A model generated the notes under the pieces. That model was not told the DNA's origin, searched no databases, and saw nothing but the letters and a program-made list of their open reading frames with translations. A DNA stretch of 64,000 bases from Rhizobium mesosinicum. GTDB taxonomy: Bacteria; Pseudomonadota; Alphaproteobacteria; Rhizobiales; Rhizobiaceae. The translations under genes were made by a program, and so were the position numbers. The DNA is taken from assembly GCF_019511345.1 (NCBI RefSeq), contig NZ_JAEUAK010000004.1, positions 372,001-436,000 of the forward strand, written 5' to 3'. Position 1 is the first letter of the stretch. Each line of letters starts with the position of its first letter. This document shows, in pieces, positions 58,145 through 64,000 of the stretch.

Positions 58145-59113
58145 ATGCTTCCCAACCCGACACTGGATCAATTGCAGGTTTTCCTGACAGTCGCCGAAAC
58201 CGGCAGCTTTTCGGCCGCTTCGCGCGTGCTGAACCGCGCGCAGTCGGTGATCAGCTATACGATCGCCAATCTGGAAGCCCAACTGGAAGTGCCTCTTTTC
58301 GAGCGCTCCGGCGCCCGCCAACCGAAACTGACGGATGCCGGCAAGGCGATGCTGGAAGATGCCCGCCGGCTGATGGCCGATCTCGAAGTTATGCGTGCAC
58401 GTGTAAAAAGCATCAAGCAGGGGCTGGAGGCGGAGCTTTCTCTGGCGCTCAGCGTCATGGTGCCTGCCGATGCCGCCATGATGGTGTTGCGTGAGTTCCG
58501 CGAAAAATTCCCTGGTGTAGCCCTCAACCTCAATGTCGGCGAGCTCGGCATGGTGATGGACATGGTCATGAGCGACAAGGCCGATATTGGGATTGGCGGG
58601 GCGCTTGTGAGGCAGGACGATTCGCTTGTGGCCGAAAAGATCGGTTACTCGTTCATGGTCCCCGTGGTCGCACCCGATCATCCGTTGGCGAGCATTGGTC
58701 GTCCGCTGACGCTGGCTGATGTGCGCGAAGAGATCCAGCTTGTGGTTTCGGATGCCTCCGGTCTGACCAAGGGGCGGGACTTCAACGTCCTGTCTTACAG
58801 GACGTGGCGTGTCAGTGATATCGCGACCAAGCACCAGCTCATCAAGGGCGGTCTCGGCTGGGGTGGCCTACCGGTTTCGGTCGTCGGAGAGGACATCATG
58901 AACGGCAACTTGGTCGCCATCAAGCTGGAGGCTTACGAGCAGGGCGAATACCCGATCTACGCCATGCACAGGGCCGCCAATCCGCCAGGCCCCGCCGGGC
59001 AATGGCTGATCGAGGCCTTTCGCCGGCGGCTCTCCATGTGCCCGAGCCATGGCGAAATGATCAACATGCTGGGCATTGACGGGCTGCATGCCATTCCCGA
59101 AGCTGCCGAATAG
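58145..59113 (+). CDS. LysR family transcriptional regulator
   Basis: 322 aa. HTH in LDQLQVFLTVAETGSFSAASRVLNRAQSVISYTI (residues 8-42), followed by the effector-binding domain. Likely regulates divergent azoR. The start MLPNPTLDQLQ is preferred since upstream frame sequence is not LysR-like; GGATGGAAG precedes it. Confidence 0.92.
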   Translation: MLPNPTLDQLQVFLTVAETGSFSAASRVLNRAQSVISYTIANLEAQLEVPLFERSGARQPKLTDAGKAMLEDARRLMADLEVMRARVKSIKQGLEAELSLALSVMVPADAAMMVLREFREKFPGVALNLNVGELGMVMDMVMSDKADIGIGGALVRQDDSLVAEKIGYSFMVPVVAPDHPLASIGRPLTLADVREEIQLVVSDASGLTKGRDFNVLSYRTWRVSDIATKHQLIKGGLGWGGLPVSVVGEDIMNGNLVAIKLEAYEQGEYPIYAMHRAANPPGPAGQWLIEAFRRRLSMCPSHGEMINMLGIDGLHAIPEAAE

Positions 59114-59300
59114 CCGCACGGTTGACGAGTTTCCGGCCTTTGCTATAACGGCGTCACGGTCTGCAGTTCACCGAGGCGTCGCCGTCCTGCAAGGGAAGCT
59201 AAACCTGCTCCAGAAAGATCATCAGCACTTGTCCTGTGCCGAAGTCGAAAGCCGGCGACCACCGACACCTTTTGAGGAAACGGCGCGTTGAGGATAAGAC

Positions 59301-59858
59301 GTGACCAGATCTATCTTTCCAATGGAAATCGCCGATCTTTCGGCTTTTGCCAAATCCCTCCGCAAGCAAATCGGAGCGCTCGCTGACAAGCCGAGCCATG
59401 TGGAGATGCTCAATCTGCTGACTCGTGCAGCGGGTTATCGCAACTACCAGCATTTCCGCAGCGTGGCCCACTCTGCCGAAGTCCTGAAGGAGTGGATCCT
59501 GAAGCCGGATCCTGAGCCTTTGCCGGACGAAGAGCGTGTGCAGAAGGCATCACGCCATTTCGACGGCAACGGTCGACTGATCCGCTGGCCGGGCAGAAGG
59601 ACGCTGCAGGAGCTTTGCCTATGGTTCTTGTGGTCGGAAATACCAGCGGATACGGAACTGACGGAGCGTGAAATCAGCGACTTGGTGAGTCGCCTGCATC
59701 TCTTCGGCGATGCCGCGCTGCTGCGCCGCGAGCTTTTCGACTTCGGGCTTGTCCACCGCACTCGGGATGGCAGGCAATATCGCAGGATCGAAAAGGAGCC
59801 GCCGGCTGAACTCGGCCTGCTTCGTCGTCGCATCGAAGCTGCGGCAGAAACAGCCTGA
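59301..59858 (+). CDS. DUF2087 domain protein
   Basis: 185 aa. Residues 1-60 form a helical N-terminal part (LNLLTRAAGYRNYQHFRS), and about 85-165 match the DUF2087 pattern: GRLIRWPGRRTLQELCLWFL, then LTEREISDLVSRLHLFGDAALLRRELFDFGLVHRTRDGRQYRR. Elsewhere this domain is joined to HTH or acetyltransferase units. Function unknown. Not obviously in an operon. Confidence 0.7.
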   Translation: MTRSIFPMEIADLSAFAKSLRKQIGALADKPSHVEMLNLLTRAAGYRNYQHFRSVAHSAEVLKEWILKPDPEPLPDEERVQKASRHFDGNGRLIRWPGRRTLQELCLWFLWSEIPADTELTEREISDLVSRLHLFGDAALLRRELFDFGLVHRTRDGRQYRRIEKEPPAELGLLRRRIEAAAETA

Positions 59859-59864
59859 GCGAAG

Positions 59865-59891
59865 AGGGCGCGGTTGAAGAAACCGCGCCCT
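59865..59891. terminator. Hairpin between DUF2087 and CpdB-like genes
   Basis: Perfect 11-bp stem AGGGCGCGGTT (59865-59875) and AACCGCGCCCT (59881-59891) with a five-base loop, followed by GCGGGGTTT. It separates two convergent genes and probably serves both; no long T tract on either side. Confidence 0.55.
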
Positions 59892-59898
59892 GCGGGGT

Positions 59899-61887
59899 TT
59901 AAAGAATCAGCCTGAACTTCGCGAATCCTTCGGCGCCTTCGCCGGCATCCTCGATCTTCACGCTCTTGACGTCGGCGAGGTACTGCTTGGCCTTCGGGCC
60001 GCTTTCGAACACGACGGTCGTGCCGGGCAACGGCTTGAAGGTCCAGTTGCCGTCGGCGGACGGGTTGATCGTGCCCTGGTCATGGACATAGCGGACGATG
60101 ACGTCGCGGTTGGTATCCGGCGCCTGGAAGATCACCTTGTCGGAGGCGATTCCCGGGAAGTTGCCGCCGCCGCCTGCACGGTAGTTGTTGGAGACGACCA
60201 CGAATTTCTGTGCCGGATCGATCGCTTTGCCCCCGAAGGCGAGGTTCTGGATGCGGTTCGCGTCCGGATTGACCGCCTTGCCGGACGAATCATATTTCGG
60301 CTTCTGCGACAGGTCGATCTGATAGGTCACGCCGTCGATGACGTCGAAATTGTAGGACGGGAAGTCCTTGTTGAGGAGGACCGCGTCCTTCGCACCGGGT
60401 TCGATATGGTTGAACATGCCCGACGACATCTCCAGCCACTCCTTCACCTGCGCACCGGTAATGGCGACGGCCTGAACCGTATTCGGATAAAGGTAGAGGT
60501 CGGCGACGTTCTTGATGGCGATATCGCCGGCCGGAACGTCCGTATAGTAGTCGGCGCCGCCGCGGCCGCCGGCCTTGAAGGGGGCCGCCGCGGAGAGAAC
60601 GGGCAGATCCTTGAACTGCGTATCCGCCAGCATCTGCTTGATGTACCAGGTCTGAGCCTGTGAAACGATCTGTACCGACGGATCGTCGGCGACGAGCGCA
60701 AAATAGGAATAGAGCGGCGCGGAGGTCTTGCCGACGGGCGTGCGGACATAGGCAAGCGTTGCCTCATGCTCTGCCTTGGCGGCCTCGACCACTTCCTTCT
60801 TGTCAGTGACGTCGGCAACGACCTTCTTCTTGTCGTCGCGATGGTAGATCGGCCGTGCTTCGGAGCTGAAGGCGACGATCTTCCAGCTGTTGCCGTCCTT
60901 CTCCAGCAGCAGGTCGATCAGGCCGAGATGCGAACCCCAGAAGCCGGCCATGACGGCGGGCTTGCCGTGCAGCGTACCCTTGACCGGATCGGCATTGGCT
61001 ATGCCGTCCCAGGTTTTCGGGCCAGGGAAGACCAGATGCTGGTGGCCGGTGAAGATCGCGTCGATACCCTCGACAGCGGCAAGATGCAGCGAGGCGTTTT
61101 CCATCTTCTCGGATGGGCCGGAACCGTCGATGCCGGAGTGGGAAAGGGCGATGACGATATCGGCGCCGGCTTCCTTCATGGCCGGCACCCAGGCCTTGGC
61201 GGCCTGAACGATATCGCGCGTCTGCGCCTTGCCTTCGAGATTCTTGATGTCCCACAGCATGATCTGCGGCGGCACGAAACCAATGAAGCCGATTTTGACC
61301 GGGCTTTCATTGCCGGCTCCGTCCTTGATCTGCTTTTCGACGATGATGTACGGCTTGAAGAACAGATCATCCTGCTTCGGATCGGAAGCGAGCTGGCCCT
61401 TGGTCAGGTTGGCGCAGACGAACGGGAAGTTCGCGCCGTTCAGCACCTTGAACATGAAATCCAGGCCGTAGTTGAACTCGTGGTTTCCGAGCGTGCCGAC
61501 CGTATAGCCGAGCGTGTTCATCGCCTTTATGACCGGATGCACGTCGCCATCCTTCATGCCATGCTGATAGGCCATGTAATCGCCCATCGGATTGCCCTGC
61601 AGCACGTCGCCATTGTCGATCAGCAGCGAGTTGACGGCTTCTGCGCGGATCGTATCGATGATCGTTGCCGTGCGTGACAGGCCCATCGTGTCGTTCGCCT
61701 TGTCGGCATAATAGTCGTAGGGGAAAACATTGACGTGAATGTCGGTCGTTTCCATGAGCCGCAGATGCGCCTGGTTGGCCGCTGCTCGAGCACTAAATGG
61801 ATGCAGCAGCACCAGAGCGGAAGTGGCGGCAAGACCGCCGAGCAGGGAACGACGGCTCATTGCAGGCCCATCGAGAATGGAAGGCAT
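59899..61887 (-). CDS. Bifunctional 2',3'-cyclic-nucleotide phosphodiesterase/3'-nucleotidase (CpdB-like)
   Basis: 662 aa. Tat-type signal SRRSLLGGLAATSALVLLHP (residues 12-31). Metal-binding motifs of the 5'-nucleotidase/CpdB metallophosphatase: TTDIHVNVF, NGDVLQG, GNHEFNYGLDF and GHQHLVFPG; the C-terminal nucleotidase domain includes NYRAGGGGNF. Scavenges phosphate and nucleosides outside the membrane. Start MPSILDGPAMS chosen for AAGGAGTG upstream. Confidence 0.92.
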   Translation of the reverse strand: MPSILDGPAMSRRSLLGGLAATSALVLLHPFSARAAANQAHLRLMETTDIHVNVFPYDYYADKANDTMGLSRTATIIDTIRAEAVNSLLIDNGDVLQGNPMGDYMAYQHGMKDGDVHPVIKAMNTLGYTVGTLGNHEFNYGLDFMFKVLNGANFPFVCANLTKGQLASDPKQDDLFFKPYIIVEKQIKDGAGNESPVKIGFIGFVPPQIMLWDIKNLEGKAQTRDIVQAAKAWVPAMKEAGADIVIALSHSGIDGSGPSEKMENASLHLAAVEGIDAIFTGHQHLVFPGPKTWDGIANADPVKGTLHGKPAVMAGFWGSHLGLIDLLLEKDGNSWKIVAFSSEARPIYHRDDKKKVVADVTDKKEVVEAAKAEHEATLAYVRTPVGKTSAPLYSYFALVADDPSVQIVSQAQTWYIKQMLADTQFKDLPVLSAAAPFKAGGRGGADYYTDVPAGDIAIKNVADLYLYPNTVQAVAITGAQVKEWLEMSSGMFNHIEPGAKDAVLLNKDFPSYNFDVIDGVTYQIDLSQKPKYDSSGKAVNPDANRIQNLAFGGKAIDPAQKFVVVSNNYRAGGGGNFPGIASDKVIFQAPDTNRDVIVRYVHDQGTINPSADGNWTFKPLPGTTVVFESGPKAKQYLADVKSVKIEDAGEGAEGFAKFRLIL

Positions 61888-62016
61888 GGAAACACTCCTT
61901 TTGACATCATGCATCACCCGGTTCGATGAACTTAGGATGATTGGCAAAGGAGTACATCGCGAAAATGACAGAATGGCAAAGACGATGCCGCCAAAACGGC
62001 ACCATCCTGGAAAGCT

Positions 62017-62346
62017 TTATCGAACGCGTGGCACTTCGCGATGGAAGAAGCGGAAATAGGAGGCAATGAGCGCGCGGGCATTGGAGTTGGCGTCGAACTG
62101 GATGCCGACGCGACCATTATGTGTCCAGCGGATGACGCCTTCGAGCAGGCCGAGATTTTCGGCTTCGATGCGGACCTTGCTGCCCGAGGCCGCATAAAGT
62201 GGCGCCTTGACTTCGAGTGCTGCACCCGTAGCGGAAATATCAAGGATGCGGGCATCTACCTGGTTGTTCAGATAACGGATCTTGCCAAAAACGCGGCAAC
62301 TCCTGCGGTCGGCCTTGCGGGCCGTGATCTTGAGATTGCGTACCAT
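62017..62346 (-). CDS. PilZ domain protein
   Basis: 109 aa. A single PilZ fold with the RxxxR-like ADRRSCRVFGKI (about 12-23) and the DISATGAAL motif that grips c-di-GMP. Stand-alone PilZ proteins are common rhizobial c-di-GMP receptors. The start MVRNLKITARK is chosen over an upstream Met. It may respond to the diguanylate cyclase in this window. Confidence 0.85.
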   Translation of the reverse strand: MVRNLKITARKADRRSCRVFGKIRYLNNQVDARILDISATGAALEVKAPLYAASGSKVRIEAENLGLLEGVIRWTHNGRVGIQFDANSNARALIASYFRFFHREVPRVR

Positions 62347-62433
62347 GCTTGTCCCCGTGACCAATTCGGGAGAAGCATAGGCAGCTAAGATTGAAATGCC
62401 TTTAGGCGCTTATTTAAAATTGCCGCGAAAGTC

Positions 62434-63315
62434 TCAATTCGGCACGACCGCTCTCCGCGCCACGATATGTTCGCGCCAGACGGTAAAGATGCCCGCCGCA
62501 ACTACGATAAGCGAGCCGACAATCATGTTCAGCGTCAGCGTTTCCCCGTAGATCAGCACGCCGAGGATCGAAGCGTAGACGAGCTGGATATAGGTGAGCG
62601 GCTGCACGGCGGCCGCGTCGAGATTGTCATAGGCGCGGATCAGGAAATAGTGGCTCGACGTGCCGGTCAGGCAGACGGCGAGCATCCACATCCAGTCCCA
62701 TCCGTGTATGGGTGTCCAGTAAAAAGGGCCAGCAAGCGTCATGACGGCAGCACCGACGACGCCCGTATAGAAGAAGCTCGTCATCGCCGAATCCTGTCGG
62801 CTGACGTAACGTGTGGCAATCACGTAGAATGCGAAGTTGACGCAGGAAACGACGGCCAGAAGCAGATTGACGTCGAAGAACCCGCCTTCTGGCTTGAGGA
62901 TCAGCAGCACGCCGGAAAGCCCGGTGCCGATCGCCGTCCAGCGACGCCAGCCGACCCGCTCGCCGAGAAGCGGAATGGCGAGCAGCGCCACCAGGATGGG
63001 GGTTGCGGCAAAGATCGCCTGCGAATGCGCAAGGCCGATCAGTGCAAAGCAGGTGATTGCCAGAACGACCTGCACTGCGAGCAGAATGCCGCGCGAAACC
63101 TGAAGAAACGGATGTCTCGTGCGGGCGGTGGCGGCGATACCGCCGCGCATCTTTGCCGCCAGAACCACGGTGAACAGACCGAAGGCCCAGTAGCGCACCA
63201 TCGTCACAAAGATGGGCGAATAGGCTGAACCGAGATGCTTCGAGATTGCGTCCTGCGCCGAAAAGATCGTGAGCGCGAGAAGCAGGAAGATATAGCCGTG
63301 GGTTTTGGATTTCAT
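62434..63315 (-). CDS. EamA/DMT family membrane transporter
   Basis: 293 aa, ten membrane helices in two EamA halves (LALTIFSAQDAISKHLG at the start; IYGETLTLNMIVGSLIVVAAG near the end). Likely a metabolite exporter; substrate unknown. It ends 70 bp before the PilZ gene; both are minus strand. Neighbouring Lrp gene may regulate it. Confidence 0.9.
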   Translation of the reverse strand: MKSKTHGYIFLLLALTIFSAQDAISKHLGSAYSPIFVTMVRYWAFGLFTVVLAAKMRGGIAATARTRHPFLQVSRGILLAVQVVLAITCFALIGLAHSQAIFAATPILVALLAIPLLGERVGWRRWTAIGTGLSGVLLILKPEGGFFDVNLLLAVVSCVNFAFYVIATRYVSRQDSAMTSFFYTGVVGAAVMTLAGPFYWTPIHGWDWMWMLAVCLTGTSSHYFLIRAYDNLDAAAVQPLTYIQLVYASILGVLIYGETLTLNMIVGSLIVVAAGIFTVWREHIVARRAVVPN

Positions 63316-63385
63316 GTCTTGCCGTTAAAGCGGGAGATACCCGCTACGCTAAGCTAGGGCAGGATTCCAAGGGCTTTGCAAGGGC

Positions 63386-63847
63386 TCAAAGGCCGACATT
63401 CGGCCTGTCGATGATTTCGCGCAGCGCAAAGCTCGAGTTGATCTTTACGACATGCGGCAGCGCCGAAAGCCAGTCTCGATGGATGCGCTCATAATCTTCC
63501 AGGTCACGGGCGGCGACCCGCAGGATATAGTCGTACTCACCGGACATCAGGTAGCAGACGAGCACGTTCGGGCAACGTTTCACTGCTGCCTCGAATTCCG
63601 ACAGCGTCTTGGCGAACTGGCCGGACAGCGAGATGTGCACGATCGCGATCATCTTGTAATCGAGCGCCTTGTGTGAAAGCCGCGCATGATAGCCGCTGAT
63701 GACGTCGCTTTTTTCGAGAATGTCGAGCCGCCGCGAACAGGCCGAAGGCGACAGCCCGACCTTGTCGGCGAGCTCCGCATTGGTGATGCGAGCATTGATC
63801 TGCAATGCCTTCAGAATCGCAAGATCGATATTGTCGAGGTCTGACAT
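63386..63847 (-). CDS. Lrp/AsnC family transcriptional regulator
   Basis: 153 aa. N-terminal HTH (DLAILKALQINARITNAELADKVGLSPSACSRRLDILEKS, residues 8-47) followed by the RAM ligand-binding domain. Start MSDLDNID chosen; TTCGAA repeats overlap it. The EamA transporter just downstream is a plausible target since Lrp regulators often control amino-acid exporters. Confidence 0.93.
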   Translation of the reverse strand: MSDLDNIDLAILKALQINARITNAELADKVGLSPSACSRRLDILEKSDVISGYHARLSHKALDYKMIAIVHISLSGQFAKTLSEFEAAVKRCPNVLVCYLMSGEYDYILRVAARDLEDYERIHRDWLSALPHVVKINSSFALREIIDRPNVGL

Positions 63848-63893
63848 TCGAAGAACTTTCGAAAATTGGCGCAATGACGCAACAATCTTCGAA
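63847..63893. promoter_or_regulatory. Three TTCGAA repeats upstream of the Lrp gene
   Basis: TTCGAA at 63847-63852, 63858-63863 and 63888-63893, spaced 11 and 30 bp, close to one and three helical turns. The first touches the start codon. Phased short dyads are typical of Lrp-type autoregulation. Confidence 0.45.
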
Positions 63894-64000
63894 ACTTCTC
63901 GTTTATGCAAATCCTCTTTGCAAGGACATTTCGTTGCTGTGGTGGTTGGATTTAGGGGTGAGAAAACGCTCCGCGGATGCGGATATAAAATGAGAGGAAC

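Overview
The window is chromosomal DNA of an alphaproteobacterium, almost certainly a Rhizobiaceae member close to Rhizobium. The evidence is GC-rich coding sequence with rhizobial codon use, the alphaproteobacterial version of the ribosomal-protein supercluster (adk between secY and rpsM, no rpsD or rpmJ in the alpha operon), a very long B12-dependent ribonucleotide reductase (NrdJ, about 1270 aa), and many proteins of familiar rhizobial type (HlyU family, MsrPQ, DUF1883, DUF817). No species is claimed.

Layout. 162-4478 is the str operon (rpsL, rpsG, fusA, tuf). 4786-9878 is the S10 operon (rpsJ to rpsQ). 10140-16714 is the spc operon, from rplN to secY and adk. 16932-19479 is the alpha operon (rpsM, rpsK, rpoA, rplQ). 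All are on the + strand. Several terminator-like hairpins sit between genes inside this supercluster, and a clear terminator follows rplQ.

19584-29458 holds metabolism and stress functions: a DUF817 membrane protein, a frameshifted DUF2809 gene, the MsrPQ periplasmic methionine sulfoxide repair system, ilvD, a GFA-family gene divergent from a MarR regulator over two operator-like palindromes, an LprI-like secreted protein, a DegP-type protease overlapping rarA, and a DUF1883 protein. 29704-39804 is accessory metabolism: PanE-like reductase, SDR with a divergent LysR regulator, a doubly frameshifted VOC gene, an HSL-type hydrolase lacking its nucleophile serine, a CMD-family peroxidase, a Nudix hydrolase, free methionine-R-sulfoxide reductase, dihydroxyacetone kinase, a small lipoprotein and an aldo/keto reductase.

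39974-40808 holds an unrecognised gene and, on the other strand, a structured candidate small RNA ending in a strong terminator. 40998-44810 is nrdJ, with a pair of NrdR-box-like sites 31 bp apart upstream. 45394-49380 holds a Cache/PDC-like secreted protein, gpt, a tandem universal stress protein with an FNR/FixK-type site, a CinA-like molybdopterin-binding protein and wrbA. At 49530 an intact tRNA-Leu(UAA) begins. Its 3' 46 bases recur in degenerate form at 51872-51916, bracketing a class III cyclase-TPR gene, which looks like a small tRNA-targeted islet.

52050-64000 holds a small membrane protein, a VanZ-like protein, ilvA, an HlyU family protein, a membrane diguanylate cyclase, SDR/TetR and azoreductase/LysR divergent pairs, a DUF2087 protein, a Tat-exported CpdB-like nucleotidase, a PilZ protein, an EamA-type exporter and an Lrp/AsnC regulator.

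I found no CRISPR array, integrase, transposase or obvious multi-gene defence system. The most interesting signals are the tRNA-Leu islet, the candidate small RNA with its orphan neighbour, the serine-less HSL protein, and the predicted NrdR and FixK/FNR sites.
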